NCBI GenBank assembly: GCA_965207165.1
Contig: OZ242265.1
Location: 744,001 to 808,000, forward strand
DNA: 64,000 nucleotides
Source of the DNA: JAAXHV01 sp965207165
GTDB lineage: Bacteria > Pseudomonadota > Gammaproteobacteria > Eutrophobiales > Eutrophobiaceae
Direction: 5' to 3'
Shown: positions 50,526 to 58,031 of the stretch, piece by piece
Layout: every line of letters starts with the position of its first letter
Numbering within the stretch: the stretch's first letter is position 1
Made by a program: the position numbers and the translations under genes
Notes under the pieces: generated by a model
The model's database searches: none
Told to the model about the DNA's origin: nothing
Seen by the model: only the letters and a program-made list of their open reading frames with translations

Positions 50526-50897
50526 ATGAAAAATCTGACGCATAATTTTCTCATAGCAGCCATCCTCTACGGCCTCTGGGGAACGCTGATGGGCGCCTGG
50601 ATGGTATTTGCCGGGCAGTCACACCTGAGCCAGGTACACGCCCATATCAACCTGGTCGGCTGGGTGGCGCTGGCGCTGTTCGGCGCGTTTTACCATATCT
50701 ATCCCAGTGTGTCCGAGACAAAACTGGCGGCTGTCCACTTCTGGACGGCAAACCTTTCCGTTCTTGCGCTCAATATCGGGCTGTGGATGTTCTTTGAACA
50801 ACAAGGCGGGTTCCTGCTGATCAGGGTGGGGACGCTGCTGGTATTGCTGTCGTTCCTGCTGTTCCTGGTGTTAATGTGCCGTGCAAGGCCGGCCTGA
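50526..50897 (+). CDS. Small four-helix membrane protein resembling a heme-copper oxidase I fragment
   Basis: A 123-residue protein with four predicted membrane helices. The stretch QVHAHINLVGWVALALFGAF, followed by YHIYP, contains three histidines and resembles the heme-binding helix II region of cbb3-type oxidase subunit I (CcoN). The full subunit is about 480 residues, so this is a stand-alone mini-protein rather than an oxidase. It lies 58 bases after the ThDP enzyme and 12 bases before the exported unknown protein. It might bind heme or act as a membrane electron-transfer or sensing protein. It is intact, with its own start and a plausible ribosome site. Confidence 0.65.
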   Translation: MKNLTHNFLIAAILYGLWGTLMGAWMVFAGQSHLSQVHAHINLVGWVALALFGAFYHIYPSVSETKLAAVHFWTANLSVLALNIGLWMFFEQQGGFLLIRVGTLLVLLSFLLFLVLMCRARPA

Positions 50898-50909
50898 AGG
50901 GGAGACGAT

Positions 50910-51734
50910 ATGATTAAATTCATCTTTACAGGCCTGTTCGCCATGTTATTCGGAATGGCGGCGCAGGCGGGTGACGTGCGCTTTACGTTGCTGGAAAAAG
51001 GCGCGAGTTATGAAATGGATGAGGCCGGCGGGTTACACCTGGTCAGGATTGAATTCGTCAGCGAAACCATTTTGAGTGACGGCGGGGCTATCGTTGACGG
51101 GACCATAACACAGGCCGGAAGCGCAACGCCGGTATTCGAGTTGAAGGCATCGGAAGCCTTTTTCAACCGTTATGCCAATTCCTATGCGGATTTCAGTGCG
51201 CTGGATAGAGCCCATCCCAATACCGGGTACGTTGTCAATATCCGCGGCAGGTCCAGCCGCATTGAGGATTTATCCCTGGTATTCGACGGCCCGGAAGGGG
51301 AGGTGCAGTTCCCTGACCCCATACGTATCACGTTACAGCAGGAAGATAACGAAGCCGGTTTTACACGGGTTGACCCCGATAAGGACCTGCACCTGGTCTG
51401 GAGTGAATTTTCCAAGGGCGCGGCCGACCCGAGGGGCATCCTGGATGACCTGGTATTCGCCATAGTCAGCGATTGTCACGGCAACAGCGTCAGCCGTAGC
51501 GGCATTCCCTTGGTCATGCCGGAGTACCTGACCTTCCGCGCCGATGAACATGTCATACCTGCCGACAGCTTACAACCAGGGTTGACCCATGAAGTTACGG
51601 TTATACACGTGAATGGCGTGGATACCAGGCAGACAGGGGATACGATTGCCATGGTCAGCTATAACGCCACCACGAAAATGCATTTCCGGACCACAGGCGA
51701 AGATGTCGGACTGCCTTGTGCAGAAGCGCCCTGA
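50910..51734 (+). CDS. Exported protein of unknown function
   Basis: A 274-residue protein with a clear Sec signal (MIKFIFTGLFAMLFGMAAQA, cleavage before GDVRF). The mature part is beta-rich and acidic and contains two cysteines (SDCHG and LPCAEAP) that could form a disulfide. No domain is recognised. GGGGAG 8 bases before the ATG is a strong ribosome site, and the gene follows the small CcoN-like gene by 12 bases, suggesting that the two act together in or at the membrane. It is convergent with tannase 2. Confidence 0.6.
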   Translation: MIKFIFTGLFAMLFGMAAQAGDVRFTLLEKGASYEMDEAGGLHLVRIEFVSETILSDGGAIVDGTITQAGSATPVFELKASEAFFNRYANSYADFSALDRAHPNTGYVVNIRGRSSRIEDLSLVFDGPEGEVQFPDPIRITLQQEDNEAGFTRVDPDKDLHLVWSEFSKGAADPRGILDDLVFAIVSDCHGNSVSRSGIPLVMPEYLTFRADEHVIPADSLQPGLTHEVTVIHVNGVDTRQTGDTIAMVSYNATTKMHFRTTGEDVGLPCAEAP

Positions 51735-51780
51735 GCGGTTCTGCCGGCCAATCATGGACAGTAACAGGCTCTGACCGATA

Positions 51781-53406
51781 TCAAGGGGCTGCGCAGGTAT
51801 AGCTATCCATTTTCGTGGTATCCCCGCGTCCGCGGTACCTGGCAATTTCAGGGTACGGGCACAGCGGGTGTTCCCGTACCGTTTCAGCGTCTTCAAGCTC
51901 GATTGCCCTTATCCGTTCCGGCGCAGTGCCGCCTTCAACCCAGTTGATCAGGGAGGTCATCCCGTCAAAGCGGTCGGCGCCCAGTCCGCCCCAACAGTGG
52001 AAACCGCCGGGCACCAGGAACAGCCGAAAAAAAGAAGCGGTGTCTTCACCCATATCGTCGACGACCTGATCATAGTAATCCACGCTGATGTGGGGGTTGA
52101 CCCCCGCGTCCGCCCAACCGTGGTACAACAACAGCTTTGCGCCGCGCGCGCGGAAGCTGCTGAAGTCCGTGGAGTTGGCATCCATGATGTCAGACATGGC
52201 TTCAAGGCGCGGCAGGGTTTCCTTTACGTCCAGTTCACGCCAGTCGATGGTTTCATCGTCTTTCTCAAAGGCAAGGTATTTCAGCCAGGAATCGACGATG
52301 GCGATCTGCTCACTGAAGCCCCGTTCGTCGGGAAATACCCGGCGCCACCAGGGGGACCGGTCCGGCACCGGCTCAAACGTGGCAAACTTATAATGGCGCC
52401 CGCTTGGCTCCGAACCTACCGGTATCCCCGGCGCAACCTGCACGCCGTCAACGACCAGGCCGTTATATATTCTCGCCAGGGCTTCTATTTCCGTAGCGGT
52501 GAAACCGGTTTTGCCCGTGGCGTCAAGGGGCAGGTCCCGGGCCGGGTCAAAATCAATCGCCAGCGGGTTTTCAATGACACCGTCCGCCACCTTGTCCAGT
52601 TCGTCGTACCTGTCCATGATGATTTTCCCCAGCAACTCGATGCGATCCGCGTCGAACCGGCCCTGCAGTTGCGCCATCTGGTTGTTCCAGGCGTACAGCA
52701 CGCTCCTGACAAAATCAAACACCGGGGAACCGACCAGGATGCCGTCGTAATCGGCCGGATAGCGCAGCGCCGCCTTGATGCCCTGGCCGCCGGCGGTGGA
52801 GCAGCCGTCGTAGTATGAATAACTGGCCGGCTTGCTGTAATACATCGCGGCCAGCCGTTTGCTGACGACGGTAGTCAGGTGCAGAGCGCGGAAGCTGTAA
52901 TCGACCTCCTTGTGAATGGCGTTGTGTGCCCAGGTGCCGCCCGGTTCGGCATCCTTGTCGTGGCCGAGATTGCTGAAGGCGGTGGCGAACCCGTTGCGCA
53001 AGGCGCGCCGGCGATCGTCCAACCCGTAGTTTCCGTATACCGAATGACCCCCGTAGCCGCCGTTGCCGTGGACATACAGACGCCGGTTCCAGTCAGCCGG
53101 CAGGTTGGTGCGGTATTGTATTTCCGGGGCAATGACCCCTGTCACTTCGCATGATTCAGGCGCGGCTTCAGTTGCAGGGACAAGCCTGGCGCTGATGACG
53201 CTGTGGTCGAAATCGGTCACGGACATAAGTTCCCTGCAAGCCATGGCGGGAGTGACGTCGCGCTGGCGGTAGTCTATCCCAGAAATCTCAGCGTCCATGA
53301 AACTCCAACTGTTGGTTTCCGCGACAGTGTGCAAATGGGTGAGTGACAGGATTGTGAAAACCATCCATTGCGTTAATCGGGTGGTTTGAAATGCCGGCAG
53401 GTTCAT
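51781..53406 (-). CDS. Tannase/feruloyl esterase family protein 2, exported
   Basis: A 541-residue tannase-family esterase with signal segment (LTQWMVFTILSLTHLHTVA). The CS-D-HC residues are in YYDGCSTAGGQG, HGWADAGVNP and GGFHCWGG. YVHGNGGYGG near residue 110 is the conserved loop also seen in the other copies. It differs from its three relatives in having STAGG after the catalytic cysteine-serine pair, where tannase 1 has STGG and the tandem pair SGGG. It diverges from the TRAP binding protein across 137 bases containing a TGTATACTGTA site. The substrate is probably an aromatic or sugar ester; exact specificity is unknown. Confidence 0.86.
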   Translation of the reverse strand: MNLPAFQTTRLTQWMVFTILSLTHLHTVAETNSWSFMDAEISGIDYRQRDVTPAMACRELMSVTDFDHSVISARLVPATEAAPESCEVTGVIAPEIQYRTNLPADWNRRLYVHGNGGYGGHSVYGNYGLDDRRRALRNGFATAFSNLGHDKDAEPGGTWAHNAIHKEVDYSFRALHLTTVVSKRLAAMYYSKPASYSYYDGCSTAGGQGIKAALRYPADYDGILVGSPVFDFVRSVLYAWNNQMAQLQGRFDADRIELLGKIIMDRYDELDKVADGVIENPLAIDFDPARDLPLDATGKTGFTATEIEALARIYNGLVVDGVQVAPGIPVGSEPSGRHYKFATFEPVPDRSPWWRRVFPDERGFSEQIAIVDSWLKYLAFEKDDETIDWRELDVKETLPRLEAMSDIMDANSTDFSSFRARGAKLLLYHGWADAGVNPHISVDYYDQVVDDMGEDTASFFRLFLVPGGFHCWGGLGADRFDGMTSLINWVEGGTAPERIRAIELEDAETVREHPLCPYPEIARYRGRGDTTKMDSYTCAAP

Positions 53407-53469
53407 GGAGTGTATCCTTGTTCAGTATGTCCGGGTCGGTAAGCCGCCTGTTTGGTGCAGGGATATTAC

Positions 53470-53484
53470 TGTATACTGTATGCT
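53470..53484. promoter_or_regulatory. TGTATACTGTA site between tannase 2 and TRAP genes
   Basis: TGTATACTGTATGCT shares 11 consecutive bases with the site at 48751. Its TATACT could be a -10 element for the TRAP gene about 70 bases downstream, although no good TTGACA-like box is at the right distance. A related CTGTATATTGTAT reads on the minus strand near 14358-14370, between the MetE-like and metallo-beta-lactamase genes. Confidence 0.3.
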
Positions 53485-53543
53485 CATCCCCCAATTCTGG
53501 CAATTAACCGATTGTTGATACCACCCGTGGGACAAACTTGGTC

Positions 53544-54587
53544 ATGAGTAAACCTGTCAGGGTCCTGTCATTTGCGTTATTCCTTCTCTTCACCGGAAAC
53601 GGCGTTTTCGCGGCCGGTCCCGCGGTCCTGGAAGTCCACAGCACGTTTCCCAGGGACCTGGCCGTTCAGGGTGAAAGCGCGCATCACCTGAACGGGATAA
53701 TACAGGAGATTTCCTCAGGCAGGCTGAAACTGGATATTTACGGAGCCGGGGAGATTGTCCCTGCCTTTGAAGTGTTCGATGCGGTCAGCGCCAACGCGGT
53801 AGCGGCAGGCTGGGACTGGATCGGCTACTGGGCGAACAAGGTGCCGGTTACCGGTATTATCGGCTCGATGCCGTTCGGACCGCCTCCGGATGTGTTTATT
53901 TCGTGGTTGTATGCCGGCGGCGGCCGGGAGATCCTGCAAAGAGCCTATGATAAACACAATCTGTGGGCCATACCCTGCCACATGACGCTGCAGGAAGCGG
54001 GTGGCTGGTTTAACAAGGAGATCAATTCAATCGAGGATTTCCGTGGTTTGAAGATGCGCATTTCCGGGCTGGGAGGAAAGATACTCAACAGGGTCGGCGC
54101 ATCCACCCAGCTTATCCCCGGCGGCGAGGTTTACCTGGCGCTGGAGCGCGGCCGCATCGAGGCCACCGAGTATGCCCTGCCTCAAATCGATGACGCGCTG
54201 GGGTTTCCCAGGATCGCCAAATACTATTATTTCCCTGGCTGGCACCAACCCACCAGCCTGAATACCCTGATGATCAACAGGACTGTCTGGGAGGAATACA
54301 CGCAACAGGAACAGTTGATATTTGAAACCGCATGCAGGGTCAATTTTTTGTGGAGCTACACCAACGGAGCGGTTCCCCAGTCCGATTTTCTCAGCAAATT
54401 TGAAGAGCAGGGCGTGCAGTTACGCCGCTTCCCCGACGAAGTACTGGATGCGTTACGGGAAGCGTCACGGGCAGTGCTGGAAGAAGAGGCAACGAAAGAT
54501 CCGTACTTCAAAGAGGCCTATGATTCGATCCGGGCCTTCAGCGCCAAAGTGAACCGCTGGTATGAGATACAGGACTTCAAACGGTAA
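53544..54587 (+). CDS. TRAP transporter solute-binding protein (DctP family)
   Basis: A 347-residue periplasmic binding protein with signal peptide (VRVLSFALFLLFTGNGVFA). Family features include WFNKEINSIEDFRGLKMRIS with the ligand-carboxylate arginine, and GGEVYLALERGRIEATEY. These proteins bind organic acids (dicarboxylates, 2-oxo acids) and feed a DctQM membrane unit. No DctQ or DctM gene is next to it, so it is an orphan here and must use components elsewhere. A TTG at 53538 could also start it. The PQQ dehydrogenase follows 20 bases downstream, which suggests a shared oxidised substrate or product. Confidence 0.85.
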   Translation: MSKPVRVLSFALFLLFTGNGVFAAGPAVLEVHSTFPRDLAVQGESAHHLNGIIQEISSGRLKLDIYGAGEIVPAFEVFDAVSANAVAAGWDWIGYWANKVPVTGIIGSMPFGPPPDVFISWLYAGGGREILQRAYDKHNLWAIPCHMTLQEAGGWFNKEINSIEDFRGLKMRISGLGGKILNRVGASTQLIPGGEVYLALERGRIEATEYALPQIDDALGFPRIAKYYYFPGWHQPTSLNTLMINRTVWEEYTQQEQLIFETACRVNFLWSYTNGAVPQSDFLSKFEEQGVQLRRFPDEVLDALREASRAVLEEEATKDPYFKEAYDSIRAFSAKVNRWYEIQDFKR

Positions 54588-54607
54588 CGGTTAAGTCGAG
54601 GTCGATT

Positions 54608-56554
54608 ATGTACATTGGTATTCGTATTTGCGGGTTGCTGGCGGCTCTTATCCTGGGCAGTTTAAATGGCGCGAATGCAGGTGACTGGCCCGTGCACAGC
54701 GGTGACAAGAAAGGCACGCGTTATTCCCTGCTGAAACAGATCACCCCCGATAACGTGGATGACCTGGAAGTCGCCTGGCGTTACCGCACCGGGGAGAAAG
54801 AACGGCGCGGCGAAAAAGCATTTGAACAGAGTAAGGATCAAAGCATTCCCCTGCTGGTTGCCGGTAATTTAGTCATCTGCACCCCGTTTAACCGCATTAT
54901 CGCCCTGGACCCGGCCAACGGAAATGAACGCTGGGTATTTGACCCCGATATCCCCCTGGACCTGGTGGAGCCCACTACCTACGGGTGCCGTGGAGTGGCT
55001 TACTGGCGGGACGAGAACAGTAGCGATGAGGCGCCGTGCCAGGAACGCCTGTTGTTCGGCACCAATGATCTGCGCATGTTCGCAATCGATGCGAAAACAG
55101 GCAAACGCTGTGCGGAATTCGGTGATGGCGGCGTCGTGGACTTGCCGCCGAGCAAACCCGAACTGTACCGTGGTGAAGTCCAGTACGCGTTTCCACCCAT
55201 CGTGGTTAACGGTGTTGTCGTACTGGGCTCGACGATCGGCGACAACCAGCGTATCGATACGCCCAGCGGCAAGGTACAGGCCCTGTCGGCAAAAACCGGG
55301 GAAAAGCTGTGGGAGTTCGAACCGATCCCCAGGTCGGCACAGGACCCGGCCTTTGCTACCTGGGGTAATAACAGCGCCCTGGTAAACGGCAGCGCCAACG
55401 TCTGGTCCAACATGGCCGCGGATGAGGGGAGGGACATGGTGTTCCTGCCGGTCTCCACGCCCGCGCCGGATAATTACGGCGGTGCGCGGCCGGGCAATAA
55501 CGAATACGCAAATTCACTGGTGGCATTGAGAGCCAGCACCGGTGAAATGATCTGGCACTATCAAGTCCTGCACCACACGATCTGGGACTACGACCTTGCG
55601 CCCCAGCCCCTGCTGGTTGATCTGCCCCGTGACGGGGAGATGGTGCCGGTCGTGGTGCAAAATACCAAGCAGGGATTGATCTTTGTTTTTCACCGTGAAA
55701 CGGGAGAGCCGTTTTTCCCCATTGAAGAACGCCCGGTGCCGCAGGGAGATGTCCCGGGTGAATGGTACTCCCCGACACAGCCGTTCCCGGTAAAACCGCC
55801 GCCTTTGATCAAACCCACAGTCACGCCGGACGATATGTGGGGATTCACCTTCTGGGACAAGGGCAAGTGCCGCGAGATGCTGGAAAACCTTCGTTACGGG
55901 GCCATGTATACACCACCAAGCCTGCAGGGGAGCGTGATCAGCCCCTGGACCGGCGGGGGCGCCAACTGGGGCGGCCCGGCCTTTGACCCGGAACGCGGCC
56001 TGATGATCATCAATACCAGCCGGGTCATGAAGGTCTCCAAACTGGTGCCCATAGAGGAAGCCGATAAAGACACGAAAGGTGATGACTTTCACTATGGCCC
56101 TGCGGAAAAAATGCACGGGACGCCGTATGCGATCAAGGACCAGTTGTTCGTATCGCCCTGGGGAGCGCCCTGTAACACACCGCCCTGGGGCGGCCTGACC
56201 GCGGTTAACCTTGCCGAAGGTACGATCTCGTGGGATGTCCCGCTGGGTTCCATCGAAGATCATCTTCCCCTGCCAATCCCCTGGAACCTGGGTATGACGA
56301 ATATCGGCGGTCCGATCATCACCGCCAGCGGCCTGATCTTTATCGCCGCGACCATGGACCAGGTCTTTCGGGCCTTTGATATAGAGACCGGTGAGGAGTT
56401 ATGGCGGGACAAGTTGCCTGCGACCACCATGACAACGCCCATAACCTACGAGGTTAACGGCAGGCAATACATAGCCGTGGTCTCGGGAGGGCACGGTGAG
56501 GTCCCCAGCGTCAGGGGCGACTATGTATTGGGTTATGCCTTACCTGCGGATTAA
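54608..56554 (+). CDS. PQQ-dependent dehydrogenase, exported
   Basis: A 648-residue eight-bladed propeller quinoprotein with signal peptide (ICGLLAALILGSLNGANA). Typical features are WPVHSGDKKGTRYSLLKQIT, repeated tryptophan-docking blades (IVALDPANGNERWVFD; VALRASTGEMIWHYQ; FDIETGEELWRDKLP) and HHTIWDYDLAPQPLLVDL in the cofactor region. It belongs to the group related to the soluble domain of membrane glucose dehydrogenase; there are no N-terminal membrane helices or C-terminal heme motif. It oxidises an alcohol or sugar in the periplasm, using PQQ and a metal. No PQQ synthesis genes are present. It lies 20 bases behind the TRAP gene. It stands next to the relic-rich island. Confidence 0.88.
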   Translation: MYIGIRICGLLAALILGSLNGANAGDWPVHSGDKKGTRYSLLKQITPDNVDDLEVAWRYRTGEKERRGEKAFEQSKDQSIPLLVAGNLVICTPFNRIIALDPANGNERWVFDPDIPLDLVEPTTYGCRGVAYWRDENSSDEAPCQERLLFGTNDLRMFAIDAKTGKRCAEFGDGGVVDLPPSKPELYRGEVQYAFPPIVVNGVVVLGSTIGDNQRIDTPSGKVQALSAKTGEKLWEFEPIPRSAQDPAFATWGNNSALVNGSANVWSNMAADEGRDMVFLPVSTPAPDNYGGARPGNNEYANSLVALRASTGEMIWHYQVLHHTIWDYDLAPQPLLVDLPRDGEMVPVVVQNTKQGLIFVFHRETGEPFFPIEERPVPQGDVPGEWYSPTQPFPVKPPPLIKPTVTPDDMWGFTFWDKGKCREMLENLRYGAMYTPPSLQGSVISPWTGGGANWGGPAFDPERGLMIINTSRVMKVSKLVPIEEADKDTKGDDFHYGPAEKMHGTPYAIKDQLFVSPWGAPCNTPPWGGLTAVNLAEGTISWDVPLGSIEDHLPLPIPWNLGMTNIGGPIITASGLIFIAATMDQVFRAFDIETGEELWRDKLPATTMTTPITYEVNGRQYIAVVSGGHGEVPSVRGDYVLGYALPAD

Positions 56555-56636
56555 CTCCTGCAGGGTGAACTAATCATCTGTTCCAGGGGACACCCTTCAA
56601 CATCGCCACCTACTCTTTGTTTCTTTGCCGAATGGA

Positions 56637-56714
56637 TTAAACCTTCGCAGCGCCATACAGAAGGACGACTGCAAATAAGATGACAATCACACACAGCGCT
56701 ATCATTTCAATCAT
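56637..56714 (-). CDS. 25-residue hydrophobic peptide coupled to brnA
   Basis: A short open frame starting MIEMIALCV and ending LLYGAAKV, mostly one membrane helix. Its ATG shares four bases (ATGA) with the stop of brnA, an arrangement typical of coupled genes. No separate ribosome site is visible. It may be a real small membrane peptide of the BrnTA unit or a chance frame; known BrnTA modules have only two genes. The other bases between 56555 and 56710 show nothing recognisable. Confidence 0.35.
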   Translation of the reverse strand: MIEMIALCVIVILFAVVLLYGAAKV

Positions 56715-57016
56715 AGGGTTCTGATTTGGCTAGCGAGTGAGCGTATAAAATCAGGGTCTTTCAGCAACTCCAGCTTTACAGTTTCTATATCACCCTGTTG
56801 GTTATTTTCAATAGCCCTGCGCAACATCTGGTTTATCTGGGTTTGATAAGGTAAGGAGCCAACCCCGCCGGCGGACTGCTTGAAGTAATCCACAATATCC
56901 CTGTCCAGGGATATTGTTATCCTGACTTTTGCCTGTTTCCCTTTTTCACCCTTGAGTTCCGGCAACAGGCCGCGACGCTTCACTTTCAGTTTTTTCAGGT
57001 CATATTCTTCGCGCAT
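56711..57016 (-). CDS. brnA: BrnA-type antitoxin
   Basis: A 101-residue protein with a basic N-terminal arm and a ribbon-helix-helix-type segment (KVRITISLDRDIVDYFKQSA), then PYQTQINQMLRRAIENNQQ, which is the usual BrnA pattern. It neutralises BrnT and represses the operon. It overlaps the end of brnT by 17 bases, in the order toxin then antitoxin, as is normal for BrnTA. Its C-terminus (ELLKDPDFIRSLASQIRTL) is longer than in many BrnA proteins. The stop overlaps the start of the 25-residue peptide. Confidence 0.85.
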   Translation of the reverse strand: MREEYDLKKLKVKRRGLLPELKGEKGKQAKVRITISLDRDIVDYFKQSAGGVGSLPYQTQINQMLRRAIENNQQGDIETVKLELLKDPDFIRSLASQIRTL

Positions 57017-57278
57017 AATCTTCTGCCTCGCGATGGGTTACTTTACGTGCCGAAATGATGCGGATGGCATTATTTCGAAGTGTATAGCTCACAGTCAGCA
57101 AACGCCCCAGCTCAGAATGACCAACGAGGATTTCACGATCTTCATCATCACTATGATCGGGGTCATAAAATGCAACTTGATCAGGATCGAAGAAACATGA
57201 TACCGCTTCATCAAAAGTCACCCCTTGATGCTTGTCCTTGTTGCTCCTAGCCTTAATATCATCCCATTCAAAGTGCAT
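57000..57278 (-). CDS. brnT: BrnT-type ribonuclease toxin
   Basis: A 92-residue toxin with the family signature FEWDDIKARSNKDKHQGVTF, a central FYDPDH segment, LVGHSELGRLLTVSYT and the C-terminal ISARKVTHREAEDY. BrnT has a RelE-like fold and cuts RNA, halting growth under stress. The key basic and acidic residues of the family are present, so it looks active. No clear ribosome site precedes ATG 57278; an imperfect inverted repeat (GCATAT at 57275-57280, ATATGC at 57297-57302) at its start is a possible BrnA operator. Confidence 0.87.
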   Translation of the reverse strand: MHFEWDDIKARSNKDKHQGVTFDEAVSCFFDPDQVAFYDPDHSDDEDREILVGHSELGRLLTVSYTLRNNAIRIISARKVTHREAEDYARRI

Positions 57279-57330
57279 ATTATGCTTATATCATACATAT
57301 GCCCTTTTCGCAAGTTCAATATCGGTCTAG

Positions 57331-57444
57331 CCGCAGATGCGGCTGAATCCGGATGTTAAAGAAATTTTCGGCTTCCGCTACGAGGATTTTGAACTGGTGG
57401 GGTACCAAGCGCACCCGTCAATCCCGGCGCCTATCGCGGTATGA
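57331..57444 (+). pseudogene. thyA: 3' fragment of thymidylate synthase
   Basis: Reading from 57331, the frame gives PQMRLNPDVKEIFGF and continues RYEDFELVGYQAHPSIPAPIAV, then TGA. This is the C-terminus of ThyA (compare the E. coli ending FEDFEIEGYDPHPGIKAPVAI). A TAG precedes it at 57328 and no more ThyA sequence is upstream, so only about the last 38 residues remain. It lies between brnT and the HigA-like gene on the opposite strand. It is probably left from a rearrangement or from integration at the thyA 3' end. Confidence 0.75.
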
Positions 57445-57461
57445 CCCAGGGAAGGAGTCCC

Positions 57462-57761
57462 CTAAGCAGCTATAGTTCTCAGTACAAACTCAGGGTCAGC
57501 CTGGATCAGTCGCAGGTAATTTGAAGCAGCCGCATCAGGAGAGCGCTTTCCCTGTTCCCATCCTTTCAATGTGTCCAGACTCAGGTGATACGAACGCGCA
57601 AACACGGCTTGCGACATGTTTACCTTGCGTCGTATCGCCTTGATCGTCGCAGGCGTGATCACGAAATAAGCAGTTTCGGGCGTTATTTTGCCTTTGGCTA
57701 CCTCTACTGCTTCTTTCAGGTTGGCTTCGAGTTCGTTGAATAACTTGTCGTCCACGTTCAT
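57462..57761 (-). CDS. HigA/NadS-like helix-turn-helix antitoxin
   Basis: A 99-residue Xre-family regulator. The C-terminal half carries the helix-turn-helix (RRKVNMSQAVFARSYHLSL plus DTLKGWEQGKRSPD) typical of HigA-type antitoxins; the N-terminal half is acidic (NELEANLKEAVEVAKGKITP) and usually contacts the toxin. No complete toxin gene precedes or follows it; only a 35-codon frame ends 3 bases upstream. It may therefore be a solitary antitoxin left after loss of its toxin, or paired with that tiny product. Confidence 0.83.
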   Translation of the reverse strand: MNVDDKLFNELEANLKEAVEVAKGKITPETAYFVITPATIKAIRRKVNMSQAVFARSYHLSLDTLKGWEQGKRSPDAAASNYLRLIQADPEFVLRTIAA

Positions 57762-57764
57762 CCC

Positions 57765-57872
57765 CTAACCGAATTCGTCGATAATTTGATCTACATACTT
57801 TTTCAAACGTACCGATTGGAACGAGTATCTGCATCTTGCATCCTTTTTCCTGCAAACCTTACTGTGGTTCAT
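57765..57872 (-). CDS. 35-residue basic peptide frame just upstream of the HigA-like gene
   Basis: The open frame begins MNHSKVCRKKDARCR and ends KKYVDQIIDEFG. Its TAG is followed after three bases by the HigA-like ATG, and TTAGGGG across the junction acts as the ribosome site of that gene. Toxin-then-antitoxin order would fit, but at 35 residues it is far shorter than HigB/RelE toxins (90-110), so it is either the truncated end of a toxin or a separate small peptide. No homology was recognised. Confidence 0.35.
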   Translation of the reverse strand: MNHSKVCRKKDARCRYSFQSVRLKKYVDQIIDEFG

Positions 57873-58031
57873 TGACCCCTAAAAGTCAATAAGTTACCTC
57901 ACAACTGAACCATCTGGATCAGACGAACCCGTCGACTCCTGTGATACCCTTTGGCAGTATGAACAAGCTTTTCAGCCCTGATACTATCCAGAATGTAACC
58001 GCACTGATGTTCGCATAGGTTGGGATTGATA

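Noticed and set aside
57959..58018. 19-codon frame MNKLFSPDTIQNVTALMFA, similar in feel to the start of old yellow enzyme family proteins
   Set aside because: Too short and followed at once by a stop; the resemblance (LFSP.TI.NVT) could be chance. At best it is another relic in the island.
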